NCBI RefSeq assembly: GCF_900100365.1
Contig: NZ_FNKU01000001.1
Coordinates: forward strand, 248,001 to 312,000
DNA from: Pseudomonas cannabina
GTDB taxonomy: Bacteria; Pseudomonadota; Gammaproteobacteria; Pseudomonadales; Pseudomonadaceae
Direction: 5' to 3'
Length of the DNA stretch: 64,000 nucleotides
Shown here: positions 20,060-29,639 of the stretch, piece by piece
How the letters are laid out: every line of letters starts with the position of its first letter
How positions within the stretch are numbered: the stretch's first letter is position 1
Notes under the pieces: generated by a model
The model's input: only the letters and a program-made list of their open reading frames with translations
Databases searched by the model: none
Told to the model about the DNA's origin: nothing
Translations under genes and position numbers: made by a program

Positions 20060-20530
20060 ATGACTGATATTAATAAAGAAGCAATCTCCGTCCTGAATGA
20101 CCTGATCGAAACCAGCAAAGATGGCGAGAAGGGCTTTCAGACAAGTGCCGAAGACCTGAAAAACCCGGCGATCAAAGCATACTTCTTGGCACGATCCGCT
20201 GAAATCGCAACTGCAGTGAAAGAGCTGCAGGCAGAAGTGCGTGCTTTAGGCGGTGACCCAGAAACGTCCTCCAGTGTGTCCGGCACTCTTCACCGTGCAT
20301 GGGTAGATCTGAAATCCACCCTGACCGGCAAAGATGACAAAGCAGTTCTGGAAGAAGTAGAGCGCGGTGAAGACGTTGCCAAGAAAGCCTATAAAGAGGC
20401 GCTTGAAAAAGCACACGAGCATAACTTCCCGGCTAACGTTACCTCGTTGATCGCAAAGCAGCAGGCTGGCGTTCTGGCCACCCACGACAAAGTCAAAGCA
20501 CTGCGTGACGCAGCCCGCGCCGCATCGTAA
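20060..20530 (+). CDS. PA2169-type four-helix-bundle protein (DUF2383)
   Basis: 156 residues, almost entirely helical and charged, opening with DINKEAISVLNDLIETSKDG and continuing through FQTSAEDLKNPAIKAYFLAR. This matches the PA2169/DUF2383 ferritin-like four-helix family of stress-associated pseudomonad proteins. No signal peptide is seen. AGGAAATT precedes the ATG. A strong bidirectional terminator follows. The exact function is not established. Confidence 0.82.
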   Translation: MTDINKEAISVLNDLIETSKDGEKGFQTSAEDLKNPAIKAYFLARSAEIATAVKELQAEVRALGGDPETSSSVSGTLHRAWVDLKSTLTGKDDKAVLEEVERGEDVAKKAYKEALEKAHEHNFPANVTSLIAKQQAGVLATHDKVKALRDAARAAS

Positions 20531-20549
20531 TTCGCTGCCCCTGCGGTAG

Positions 20550-20579
20550 AAAAAACGCCAGCCTGTCTGGCGTTTTTTT
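20550..20579. terminator. Bidirectional terminator
   Basis: AAAAAACGCCAG-CCTGT-CTGGCGTTTTTTT has an A-run and a T-run on either side of a six-base GC-rich stem, so it can terminate both the upstream plus-strand gene and the converging diguanylate cyclase. Confidence 0.9.
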
Positions 20580-20594
20580 ATGTCGGTCGACAGG

Positions 20595-22130
20595 CTATAA
20601 AACCGGATTCAGTGGTTCTGAATCCGAAGCAGCAGCACGCTGTTCAACGCGATTGCGACCATTGTTCTTGGCTTGATAAAGCGCCTTATCGGCAATGCCG
20701 AAGAACGTCTCCAGCTTGTCTCCCTGACGCACGCTCTCTGAAGCCACACCAATGCTGACCGTCAACGGATGTTCGGCGTCCTTGAACAGCGGCAGGGACT
20801 CGACCGAGTGGCGGATATTCTCTGCGATCATCATGGCGCCGTTCAGGTCGGTTTCCGGCAGGACCACCACAAACTCCTCGCCGCCATAGCGCGCCAGCCG
20901 GTCACCTGGCCGACGGATAGTGTGGGAAATGGTCTGTGCAATCAGCCTCAGCGCTTCGTCGCCGCCCTGATGCCCATGACGCTCGTTGAACGCCTTGAAA
21001 TGGTCAACGTCGATCATCAACAATGAAAGCCGCTCGCCAGAGCGTTGGGCGCGTGCCCATTCGGTTTCCATCGCCTTGTCGAGCTGGCGGCGGTTATCGA
21101 GGCCGGTCAAGCCATCGGTGGCGGCCAGGCTGGCCAGCGCGTGTTCGGCACGGCGCCGACGACGCAACTCGCGACTCAGCAGCCAGGTCAGCCAGAGAAT
21201 GCCGAGGCACAGCACGCTGGTGGCCGTCGCGACCAGCCAGGCGTTGCGTGTCCAGACGGCATAAACTTCTTCTTCGGACTGACCGATCACCACCACAAGT
21301 GGAAGATTGCCGACGCGCGAGAACGTGTACAGGCGTTGCGCGTTGAGTTGCGTCGAAAGGGCGCTGAAACTGCCATCGACTTCCTTGAGAATGCGCTGAA
21401 AGTTGGCCGTGTGACTGTAATCCTTGCCGATCAGGTCCTGGCCATCCAGCTCGGGGTGGCGGACGATCAGAATGCCGTCGGTATTGATCAGGTTGATGCT
21501 GCTTCCAGGACCCATATTCTGGCTCATGAACAGATTCTTGAAATACACTAGGCGCATGGCGGCACTGGCAATGCCCAGAAACTCACCATTGGGGCCTGAC
21601 AGGCGTCGGCTGAAACTGATGCACCAGTCTTTGTAGCCCCAGCGGGTTTTATATGGCGTGCTGACATGCAGATCCAGAGAAGGATCAACCGCATGTAGCC
21701 GGAAATAGGCTCGGTCGGAAAAGTTATCGTCCCGTGGCGTCACTGACAGTGAGTCAGCCAGCAATTCGCCCTTCTTGTCGAGTAATACCAGATCGCCTTT
21801 GTAAGCGGCAGCCGTCGAGCGATCAAACAGGACAAGTTGCCGCAGTTCCGGGGAAAGATTGTTCAGGTCGCTGCGTTGCCACGCGCTGATCATGCCTTGC
21901 AGTGACGAGTCGTAGAGTTCTGCGTTATGCATCACGTCGGCATCGATCAAACGGACAATGTTCGCTGCCGCCCGCGCCGCTGTCTGAGCCGCGTCGTCGC
22001 GCTCGCGGAGCAACAGCGACGCCACGATGGCCAGAATGGCGGACACCGACAACAGGCTGCCAAGGATCAACATGAGCTCGGGACGGGGCCATTGGAACTG
22101 CGCTGGCCGAGAGGACGCGAACAACGTCAT
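20595..22130 (-). CDS. Membrane diguanylate cyclase with periplasmic sensor domain
   Basis: 511 residues from the ATG at 22130; a TTG at 22148 would add six. An N-terminal span (LMLILGSLLSVSAILAIVAS) and a second near residue 290 (NAWLVATATSVLCLGILWLTW) enclose a dCache-like periplasmic region. A C-terminal GGDEF domain follows, with LTGLDNRRQLDKAME, VDHFKAFNERHGHQGGDEAL and the active-site RYGGEEF. RPGD lies five residues before GGEEF, which is the product-inhibition I-site. It should make cyclic di-GMP in response to an unknown periplasmic signal. Confidence 0.9.
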   Translation of the reverse strand: MTLFASSRPAQFQWPRPELMLILGSLLSVSAILAIVASLLLRERDDAAQTAARAAANIVRLIDADVMHNAELYDSSLQGMISAWQRSDLNNLSPELRQLVLFDRSTAAAYKGDLVLLDKKGELLADSLSVTPRDDNFSDRAYFRLHAVDPSLDLHVSTPYKTRWGYKDWCISFSRRLSGPNGEFLGIASAAMRLVYFKNLFMSQNMGPGSSINLINTDGILIVRHPELDGQDLIGKDYSHTANFQRILKEVDGSFSALSTQLNAQRLYTFSRVGNLPLVVVIGQSEEEVYAVWTRNAWLVATATSVLCLGILWLTWLLSRELRRRRRAEHALASLAATDGLTGLDNRRQLDKAMETEWARAQRSGERLSLLMIDVDHFKAFNERHGHQGGDEALRLIAQTISHTIRRPGDRLARYGGEEFVVVLPETDLNGAMMIAENIRHSVESLPLFKDAEHPLTVSIGVASESVRQGDKLETFFGIADKALYQAKNNGRNRVEQRAAASDSEPLNPVL

Positions 22131-22334
22131 GGGGTGTGCTACCTGCAAAAAATGAGGCTGAAAGTGGTGGGGTCAGCTGTCTTTTGTTTTTATCGATTTA
22201 TAGCAGGGTATATAGCACGCTCCTTATAACCCGAGATGAATGAAGTGTGAATAAACCGCTTTTATTGAACACATGGCAAACGTGCGGCCGGCAACAGCAA
22301 AGTGTTCCGTGAAAACAAACAGACGGCGCTGCGA

Positions 22335-23699
22335 TCAACGAGGCAGTTGAATACCAAATGTATTGTTCCCCTGAGCACTTTTTACAAACACCGTGCCACC
22401 GTGCATCAGGGCAATGGCTTTGACAATCGCCAGGCCCAGCCCATGATTGGCGCCACTGTTGGCGCGCGAGGCGTCGACCCGATAAAAGCGTTCGAACAGT
22501 CTGGGCAGATGCTCCTGTGCTATCTGCACACCGGGATTGCTGACCGCAACGCTGACATGTCCGGCCTGTGATTCTATATGTACCCGAATTTCCTGCCCGG
22601 CGTCGGTGTGCTGCACGGCGTTGTGCAGCAGATTGATCAGGGCGCGGCGCAGATGGGACTTTTCAATTGGCACGCAGGCATCGCCATCGACCCGTACTTG
22701 AACCTGGGCATCTTCAAGAATGAAGTCCAGATAATCGAGCGTCGTCGCAACCTCTTCCGCCAGCGATGCGCAGTTCAGTGTCTGCACTTTGCTGCCTTGA
22801 TCGGCACTGGCCAGAAACAGCATGTCGTTAACGATAGAACGTAGTCGCTCCAGTTCTTCAAGGTTCGATTGCAGCACTTCGAAATAATGTTCGGCAGAAC
22901 GCCCTCGGGTCAGGGCCACCTGAGTCTGACCGATCAGGTTGGTCAGCGGCGAGCGCAGTTCGTGGGCCACGTCGGCGTTGAATGACTCCAGTCGCGAGTA
23001 GGCCAGTTCGACGCGCTCCAGCGTCGAGTTGAAGGACGCGACAAATTGTTCCAGCTCGGGCGGCAGCGGCGACAGTTGCAAGCGTCCGGACAGCCTTGGC
23101 GGCGCCAGTTTCTGGACTTCCTGCGACAGGCTTGCCAGCGGGCGCAGACCAATGCGTGCTACCCAGTAGCCGAGCGCCGATGCCAGCAGAATGCCGACGG
23201 CAGCGAGGCCGATCAGTGCCACCAGTAACGAATGCTGGGTATGCCAGAACGTCTCGGTGTCGATGGCGGTCAGAAAACGCAGCGCCGGACGCTGCTCCTT
23301 GGCAGGAAATTCGCTGACCAGCACCTTGAACGGGAAGGGGTGGTCCGTCAGCTTGAGGTCATGCATGCCCAGTGGCCCTTGGGCAAACCGACGGATATCG
23401 GCGTCCGGGTTACCAAATTCGTACTCAGGACTGGCACTGGTCACCCAGAAGCGCAAGCGTTTGTCTTCCTCGCTGAGCAGCCGCAGTTTGGCCTTGGTCT
23501 TTTCCCAGTGTTCCGGATTGCCGAAGCGCCCGACCGCCGATTCCAGCACGCTGTAGCGCGCGTCGACTTCGGCACGCGGCAGCAGGTCCATGCTTTTGTC
23601 GACCTGCAGGTACAGCGCCCAGCCGATCAGCAGGAAAACCGTCAGTGCAACCAGTGCGAACATGCCGCTCAGGCGCAACGCAATCGAGTCAACCCGCAC
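22335..23699 (-). CDS. Sensor histidine kinase (heavy-metal/CopS-type)
   Basis: 454 residues from GTG at 23699, which overlaps the response-regulator gene by 11 bases; a much longer open frame upstream is inside that gene and is not coding. Spans at about 10-32 and 158-180 flank a periplasmic domain. Then come HAMP, the H-box FNADVAHELRSPLTNLIG with His246, the N box LRRALINLLHNAVQHTD and the G box GANHGLGLAIVKAIA. The layout resembles metal-sensing kinases such as CusS/CopS, but the signal is not readable here. Confidence 0.88.
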   Translation of the reverse strand: MRVDSIALRLSGMFALVALTVFLLIGWALYLQVDKSMDLLPRAEVDARYSVLESAVGRFGNPEHWEKTKAKLRLLSEEDKRLRFWVTSASPEYEFGNPDADIRRFAQGPLGMHDLKLTDHPFPFKVLVSEFPAKEQRPALRFLTAIDTETFWHTQHSLLVALIGLAAVGILLASALGYWVARIGLRPLASLSQEVQKLAPPRLSGRLQLSPLPPELEQFVASFNSTLERVELAYSRLESFNADVAHELRSPLTNLIGQTQVALTRGRSAEHYFEVLQSNLEELERLRSIVNDMLFLASADQGSKVQTLNCASLAEEVATTLDYLDFILEDAQVQVRVDGDACVPIEKSHLRRALINLLHNAVQHTDAGQEIRVHIESQAGHVSVAVSNPGVQIAQEHLPRLFERFYRVDASRANSGANHGLGLAIVKAIALMHGGTVFVKSAQGNNTFGIQLPR

Positions 23700-24366
23700 T
23701 GCGGTTCTCCAGCACATAACCCATGCCGCGAATGGTGTGCAGCAGTTTATGTTCATGCGGCCCGTCAAGCTTGGCGCGCAGGCGTTTGATGGCCACTTCG
23801 ACAACATTTGCATCGCTGTCGAAATTGATGTCCCAGACCATTTCGGCAATCGATGTCTTGGACAGGATGTCACCCTGACGCCGGGCCAGTACGCTCAGCA
23901 GGGAAAACTCCTTGGCGGTCAGGTCCAGGCGTGCGCCACCACGGGTGGCCTTGCGGCTGATCAGGTCGATCCACAGGTCGGCAATGGTGATTTGCACCGG
24001 CTCGTGGCCGCCGCTGCGCCGGGTCAGCGCTTGCAGGCGGGCCACCAGTTCCAGAAAGGAGAACGGTTTGCCGAGGTAGTCATCTGCCCCTTCACGCAGA
24101 CCGCGAATACGGTCGTCGACCTGTTCCCGAGCGGTCAGCATGATCACCGGGGTCTGCTTGCGCGCCCGCAATGCACGCAGCACACCGAAACCATCCAGGC
24201 CCGGCAGCATCACGTCGAGAATGATCACCGCGTGCTCGTTTTCCAGCGCCAGGTGCAGGCCTTCGATACCGTCGCGGGCCACGTCCACGGTATAGCCCTG
24301 TTCGGTCAGGCCACGGCGCAGGTAGTCGGCGGTTTTTTCTTCGTCTTCGATAATCAGCACGCGCAT
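23689..24366 (-). CDS. OmpR-type response regulator (CusR/IrlR-like)
   Basis: 225 residues. The receiver has IIEDEEKTADYLRRGL, phospho-acceptor Asp51 in IILDVMLPGLDGF and Lys in LGKPFSFLEL. The winged-helix domain ends LHTIRGMGYVLENRS. Such regulators control metal or drug efflux. It starts 11 bases after the RND pump stop and overlaps its kinase, so pump and regulators probably share one transcript. Confidence 0.9.
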   Translation of the reverse strand: MRVLIIEDEEKTADYLRRGLTEQGYTVDVARDGIEGLHLALENEHAVIILDVMLPGLDGFGVLRALRARKQTPVIMLTAREQVDDRIRGLREGADDYLGKPFSFLELVARLQALTRRSGGHEPVQITIADLWIDLISRKATRGGARLDLTAKEFSLLSVLARRQGDILSKTSIAEMVWDINFDSDANVVEVAIKRLRAKLDGPHEHKLLHTIRGMGYVLENRSAG

Positions 24367-24376
24367 CAGGCGATTC

Positions 24377-27300
24377 TCACTCTAAAGCAGCCAGCGCGGG
24401 CTTGGCGGGCGCTGGCTGACGGCGATGAAACAGCCGCTCCAGTTGCAGGTAGATGATCGGGGTGGTGAACAGCGTCAGCATCTGGCTCACCAGCAGACCG
24501 CCGACCACGGCGATACCCAACGGTTGGCGCAGCTCGGAGCCGACCCCGAAGCCGAGCATCAGCGGCAGCGCGCCGAGCAGGGCGGCGATGGTGGTCATCA
24601 TGATCGGCCGAAAGCGTGTCGTGCAGGCCTCGTAAATCGCTTCCTGTGGCGTGAGGCCTTGCTCGCGCTGTGCCTGCAAAGCGAAGTCGACCAGCAGAAT
24701 GCCGTTCTTCTTGACGATACCGATCAGCAGCACCACGCCGATCAGGGCCATGATCGAAAAGTCCTGACCCATCATCCACAGCAGCAACAGCGCCCCGATG
24801 CCCGCCGAGGGCAGGGTGGAAATGATCGTCAGCGGGTGCACGAAGCTTTCGTACAGAACACCCAGAATGATGTACACCGCCACCAGCGCCGCGAGGATCA
24901 GCCACGGTTGGTTGGCCAGCGAACTCTGGAAAGCCTGCGCTGCGCCTTGAAAGCTGCCGATGATTGCGGCCGACATGCCGATCTCGTTCTTGGCCTGATC
25001 GAGCTTGCCAACTGCATCGCCGAGCGCAACCCCGGAAGCGAGGTTGAACGACAGGTTCGCGGCCGGAAACATGCCGTCGTGGCTGATCGACAGTGGGCCC
25101 ATGCGCGGCGCACTGACCTTGGCCAGCGCCGACAATGGCACCATTTCACTGGTCAGCGGCGAGCGCAGGTAAAAGTACGCCAGGCTCTCTGCCTTGCCGC
25201 GCTGTTGGGCATCCAGTTCGAGGATCACCTTGTACTGGTTGACCTCGGTCTGGTATTCGCTGATCTGCCGCTGGCCAAATGCGTCGTACAGTGCCTGATC
25301 GACGTCAGCAGTGGTCAGGCCGAAGCGGGCGGCCGCGCTGCGGTCGATGTCGATGTGCGTGACGCTGCCGCCCAGTTGCAAATCGTTGGACAGGTCACGG
25401 AAAGCCGGGTTGCCACGCAGTTTTTCGGTCAACCGTTGGGTCCAGGAGTTGAGCAACGCCCCGTCATTGCTTTTCAGCACGTACTGATACTGGGCACGGC
25501 TGGGGCCGGAGCTGAGGTTGATGTCCTGGCCGGCACGCAGGTACAGCACAATGCCGGGCACTTTTGCCAGTTTGGGGCGCAGCCGGTCAATGAATTCGCT
25601 GACTGACACATCGCGCTCGGCACGCGGCTTGAGCGAGATCCAGAAGCGGCCGTTGGCAATGGTCTGGTTGCTGCCGGATACGCCCACCGAATGCGAGAAC
25701 GCCAGCACTGCCGGGTCCGCGCCAACGATTTTTGCCAGTTGCAGGTGCTTTTCGACCATGTCCGGGTAGGAAATATCGGCAGCGGCCTCGGTGGTGCCTT
25801 GCGCGAACGAGGTGTCTTGAACCGGAAAGAAGCCCTTGGGAATGAGGATGTAACCCATCACCGCAAGCAGCAGCGTCAGGCCGAAGATGCCGAGCATCAG
25901 GCGCTGATGGGCCAGAGCCTTGCGCAAACCGCGCTCGTAAGACGCCAGCAGGCGATCACCGAACCCCGGCTTCTGGTGCTGCTGGTGTTTGGGCGCACGC
26001 ATGAACAAAGCCGCCAGTGTCGGTGCCAGCGTGAGTGAGACCACCACCGAAATCAGAATGGTCGCCGTCGCGGTGAGCGCGAATTCCTTGAACAGGCGGC
26101 CGACCACGCCACCCATGAACAGCAAGGGAATGAACGCCGCCACCAGCGAAAAACTGATCGACACCACAGTGAAGCCGATCTCTCTGGAGCCCTTGATCGC
26201 CGCTTCGCGCATGCCTTCACCGGCTTCGAGATGGCGATGGATGTTCTCGACCACGACGATGGCGTCGTCGACCACGAAACCGACCGCGACCACGATGGCC
26301 ACCAGCGTCAGGTTGTTCAGGCTGAACCCGAACAGGTACATCGTCGCAAAGCTGGCAATCAGCGAAACGCCAAGCACTGCGCTGACGATCAGCGTGGCCG
26401 ACAGTTGACGCAGAAACAGCGCCATCACCGCGACCACCAGCAACACAGCGATCAGCAGGGTCATTTCCACTTCGTGCAGCGACGCCCGAATGGTCCGCGT
26501 GCGGTCATTGAGCACCGAAACGTCGACCGCCGCCGGGAGCATTTCCTGCAAGCGCGGCAGTTCACGCTGAATGCGGTCCACCGTTTCGACGATATTGGCC
26601 CCAGGCTGACGGAAGATCGCGATATTGACGCCCTGCTGGTCGCCGGACCACGCTTTGACGTAGGCGTTTTCCGAACCGGCGACGACTCGCGCCACGTCCT
26701 TGAGCTGAACCGGGGCACCGTCCTTGTAGGAAACGATCAGTTGCGCGTAGTCCTGCGGCTTGAATAACTGGTCGTTGGACGACAGGGTGGAAATGCTGTC
26801 CTTGCCATATAAAGCGCCTTTGGCCAGGTTCAGGCTGGTCTGCTGCACCGCCAGGCGGATGTCTGCGAGGGTCAGGCCCAGTGCGGCCAGTTTTTCCGGC
26901 GCGGCCTGCACACGGATCGCCGGACGTTGCTGGCCGGTGATATACACCTGACCCACGCCTTCGATCTGGCTGAGCTGGCGCGCCAGAATGGTTTCGGTGA
27001 CATCGCTCAGCTCGGTGCCGGGCATCAGGCTGGAGCTGACACTCAAAATCAGCACCGGGCTGTCCGCCGGGTTGACCTTGCGCCAGGTCGGTAGGTTGGG
27101 CATGTCGGCCGGCAGCCGTCCGGACGCGGTATTGATAGCGGCCTGGACTTCCTGAGCGGCGGTGTCGATGCTTTTGTCGAGGGTGAACTGCAAGGTCAGG
27201 TTGGTGGAGCCCAGCGCACTGCTGGAGGTCATCTGAGTCATGCCGGGTATCGCGCTGAATTGCACTTCCAGCGGCGTCGCCACCGACGACGCCATGGTTT

Positions 27301-27484
27301 CCGGGCTGGCACCGGGGAGCTGCGCGGTGACCTGAATGGTCGGGAACTCCGCTTCCGGCAGCGGGGCAATCGGCAGGCGCGGAAAGGCGATGACGCCCAG
27401 CAGCACTATCGCGAAGGTCAGCAACAGCGTGGCGACCGGGTGGTCGATGCACCACGCGGAAACCGAGCCCCGGCCGCTGCTCAT
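24377..27484 (-). CDS. RND multidrug efflux permease (MdtC/MuxC-like)
   Basis: 1035 residues, full length. A first span (HPVATLLLTFAIVLLGVIAF) is followed by the porter motif PTIQVTAQLPGASPETMASS, the central spans with VVAVGFVVDDAIVVVENIHR containing the proton-relay Asp pair, and the C-terminal MALIGVVLLIGIVKKNGILL. It is the inner-membrane proton antiporter of a tripartite pump. It overlaps the upstream adaptor gene by four bases. No outer-membrane channel gene is adjacent, so a shared TolC/OprM-type protein is likely. The heavy-metal-like regulators raise the question of substrate, but the pump resembles the drug branch. Confidence 0.92.
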   Translation of the reverse strand: MSSGRGSVSAWCIDHPVATLLLTFAIVLLGVIAFPRLPIAPLPEAEFPTIQVTAQLPGASPETMASSVATPLEVQFSAIPGMTQMTSSSALGSTNLTLQFTLDKSIDTAAQEVQAAINTASGRLPADMPNLPTWRKVNPADSPVLILSVSSSLMPGTELSDVTETILARQLSQIEGVGQVYITGQQRPAIRVQAAPEKLAALGLTLADIRLAVQQTSLNLAKGALYGKDSISTLSSNDQLFKPQDYAQLIVSYKDGAPVQLKDVARVVAGSENAYVKAWSGDQQGVNIAIFRQPGANIVETVDRIQRELPRLQEMLPAAVDVSVLNDRTRTIRASLHEVEMTLLIAVLLVVAVMALFLRQLSATLIVSAVLGVSLIASFATMYLFGFSLNNLTLVAIVVAVGFVVDDAIVVVENIHRHLEAGEGMREAAIKGSREIGFTVVSISFSLVAAFIPLLFMGGVVGRLFKEFALTATATILISVVVSLTLAPTLAALFMRAPKHQQHQKPGFGDRLLASYERGLRKALAHQRLMLGIFGLTLLLAVMGYILIPKGFFPVQDTSFAQGTTEAAADISYPDMVEKHLQLAKIVGADPAVLAFSHSVGVSGSNQTIANGRFWISLKPRAERDVSVSEFIDRLRPKLAKVPGIVLYLRAGQDINLSSGPSRAQYQYVLKSNDGALLNSWTQRLTEKLRGNPAFRDLSNDLQLGGSVTHIDIDRSAAARFGLTTADVDQALYDAFGQRQISEYQTEVNQYKVILELDAQQRGKAESLAYFYLRSPLTSEMVPLSALAKVSAPRMGPLSISHDGMFPAANLSFNLASGVALGDAVGKLDQAKNEIGMSAAIIGSFQGAAQAFQSSLANQPWLILAALVAVYIILGVLYESFVHPLTIISTLPSAGIGALLLLWMMGQDFSIMALIGVVLLIGIVKKNGILLVDFALQAQREQGLTPQEAIYEACTTRFRPIMMTTIAALLGALPLMLGFGVGSELRQPLGIAVVGGLLVSQMLTLFTTPIIYLQLERLFHRRQPAPAKPALAALE

Positions 27485-28647
27485 TGCGCGCGCTCCGCAT
27501 CTGCTGCCGCGACATCCGCAGTCGGCGCACTGACCACTTCGATGGTCGCGCCAGGCCGCAGCCGCGACTGTCCGTCGCTGACCAGCTCATCGCCCGCTTG
27601 AGGTCCGCTGATCAGCGCTTGCTCGCTGTCCTGATAAAGCACCTTGACCGGCACCACCTGTACTTTGTTGTCGGCCATCACCCGGTAGACGAAGTGCTGA
27701 TCAACGCCGCGCTGTACCACCTGCGGCGGCACCTTGAGCGCGTTGCGTTCGATGCCGGTCTGGATTTTTACCTTCACCAGTTGCCCTGGCCACAGCTGCT
27801 CGCCGGGATTCTTGAAGTGCGCCTTGGCGCGGATCGTTCCGGTGGTCGCCGACACCTGGTTGTCGATCAACGACAACGTGCCTTCGCCCAGCAGCAAGCC
27901 GTTGGCCGCACCGTCGCCCTGATACGCCTTGACCGCTGCCGCAGTGTGCTCGGCGATCAGGCCCTGCAAGGTCGGCAGCATTTGCTGCGGCAGGGAAAAC
28001 TCCACGGCGATCGGATCGATCTGCGTCACCGAAAACAGCCCTTGAGCATCGCTGACGCGCAGGAAATTGCCTTCATCGACGTTGCGGATACCGACTCGTC
28101 CGGTCACCGGTGAGCGAATCTGCGTGTAGGAAAGCTGCACCTGAGCCGAGTTGATAATGGCTTCATTACCTTGCGCCGTGGCCCCCAGTTGCTTGACCAG
28201 TGCCTGTTGCTGATCGAAGGTCTGCCGCGAAATGCCGTTGTCTTCGGTGAGCTGGCGGTAGCGCTTGAGGTCCGGTTGCGCGACGTCGAGCTGCGCCTTG
28301 CTCTGTGCAAGCTGAGCCTTGGCCTGTTCGAGCGAGGCGCGGATCGAGCGGTCATCGAGCGTCGCCAGCAGTTCTCCGGCTTTGACTTGTTGCCCTTCCC
28401 TGACCAGCACGCGGGTCAGCACGCCGTCCACCTGCGGGCGAATGACAACGCTTTGCAGCGACAGTACAGAACCGATTCCGGTCACGAACCGCGGCACATC
28501 CCCGACGCTGACGGTGATCACTTTGACCGGCACCGCCGTCGAGGCATGTCTGGGTATCGTAGCCGGACGCGTCAGGGTCCAAACGGCAAACGCAGCGCAG
28601 GCTGCCAGCAGAACGACAGCGGTGATGGTCAGGGTCTGTTTGCGCAT
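27481..28647 (-). CDS. RND efflux periplasmic adaptor (membrane fusion protein)
   Basis: 388 residues. An N-terminal signal/anchor (LTITAVVLLAACAAFAVWTL) leads the lipoyl halves (VDGVLTRVLVREGQQVKAGE and YTQIRSPVTGRVGIRNVDEG) around a helical hairpin of about 60 residues, then beta-barrel and membrane-proximal domains. It links the RND permease to an outer-membrane channel. First gene of the operon mfp-RND-regulator-kinase; stop overlaps the permease start. Confidence 0.92.
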   Translation of the reverse strand: MRKQTLTITAVVLLAACAAFAVWTLTRPATIPRHASTAVPVKVITVSVGDVPRFVTGIGSVLSLQSVVIRPQVDGVLTRVLVREGQQVKAGELLATLDDRSIRASLEQAKAQLAQSKAQLDVAQPDLKRYRQLTEDNGISRQTFDQQQALVKQLGATAQGNEAIINSAQVQLSYTQIRSPVTGRVGIRNVDEGNFLRVSDAQGLFSVTQIDPIAVEFSLPQQMLPTLQGLIAEHTAAAVKAYQGDGAANGLLLGEGTLSLIDNQVSATTGTIRAKAHFKNPGEQLWPGQLVKVKIQTGIERNALKVPPQVVQRGVDQHFVYRVMADNKVQVVPVKVLYQDSEQALISGPQAGDELVSDGQSRLRPGATIEVVSAPTADVAAADAERAQ

Positions 28648-28732
28648 GTGAGGGGAACGCCGGATTCGTGTTGGGCTTATGTGTTACCGCTTCTTTATAG
28701 CCTGCAAACCCGGTCAGCAGAATGACTTTCAG

Positions 28733-28748
28733 CTGTCAGTTTTGTCAG
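28733..28748. promoter_or_regulatory. Direct repeat upstream of the RND operon, possible regulator site
   Basis: TGTCAG recurs at nine-base spacing (28734-28739 and 28743-28748), about 87-101 bp upstream of the adaptor ATG. Tandem half-sites of this period suit OmpR-family regulators. Assignment to the adjacent response regulator is inference. Confidence 0.3.
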
Positions 28749-28936
28749 AAAGCCTTGGCTGACTATGACACTCGGTCAAGAAAAGTCAGTATCGGACGAT
28801 ATTTAGGTTGAAGGGCAACTTTGTACAGATGTTTATCGAGTCCTAGGGTAAGTCCTACATCTCCCTTCATCGGCTTCTGACGGCACGTTCTGTCGACACG
28901 CCGGTTCAATTATTGAATTCATGAGTGGAGAATGCC

Positions 28937-29289
28937 ATGAAATACGGATCATCGAGCGGGAAACGAATGTTGAACCTTCTGTTCCTTCAGAAAGTATTGA
29001 GGGTTGCAGCAGTGTCAATGCCTTTGTTGATGCCTTTGTTGATTGCTCCGCAAGTTGCCCTGGCCAGAGACGGCGGGTTTACTCTGCACGGCAGTATCGT
29101 CAATAGCAGTTGCACCGTCATCGGCCTCAATGGTCTTGCCGCAGATGCCGGCTTTCGCGTGCTTGAAGTGGCTCCAGGGATCGCGATGCAGGTGAGTACC
29201 GAACATAATGTCTGTGGCAATCAAGCCGTTCCATTCGCCACGAGCCGAACCAGGCCAGTGCGGCGTTGGTGACCCTGAGTTATCAGTAA
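28937..29289 (+). pseudogene. Frameshifted, shortened type-1 pilin remnant
   Basis: From the ATG at 28937 (GGAG upstream) the frame encodes a signal peptide (MPLLMPLLIAPQVALA) and a pilin N-terminus, GGFTLHGSIVNSSCTVIGLN, then CGNQAVPFATS before a stop at 29270-29272. In the next frame the sequence continues NQASAALVTLSYQ and stops at 29287-29289; this is a typical pilin C-terminal strand. The protein is therefore out of frame at its end, and at about 110 residues it is also short of the usual 170-180, suggesting an internal deletion too. It lies just upstream of an intact pilin gene. Confidence 0.7.
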
Positions 29290-29639
29290 TACTTCATCTG
29301 TATGGTTTTTTCTCGACAACTGTCGCGTGTTATAACGTGGCAGTCGATTGTCCTACACTTTTTCCGGACTCGCCACCGGTGTAGCCCTTGTCACGTATTT
29401 AATAAATGGCATCGAAGCCGGACATTTGTCTGATCTTTGCGCTGGGTTATCACGTGACAGGCCTTCCTGTCGTCGTCTGCCTGCTGATCATGGTTATTCC
29501 TACAGACCCATCCTGCGCGTCATGTCGTGTTATCGGCGGTTGCAAAGTTACTGGCCTGACAGCGCTCGAACAGCGATGGTTCTATAGTGCTGGTCGTCCG
29601 ATAGTGGGCACACACGAAATAACAGGGAAGGTAGTTGGC
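29290..29639. other. Gene-free spacer upstream of the pilus operon
   Basis: 350 bp with no credible gene. Open frames that cross it lack family similarity. TATAGT at 29583-29588 could be a -10 element for the pilus genes, but I see no matching -35 at normal spacing. Confidence 0.5.

Noticed and set aside
29406..29639. Upstream extension of the intact pilin
   Set aside because: Would place 78 residues before a perfect signal peptide; the ATG at 29640 is the natural start.
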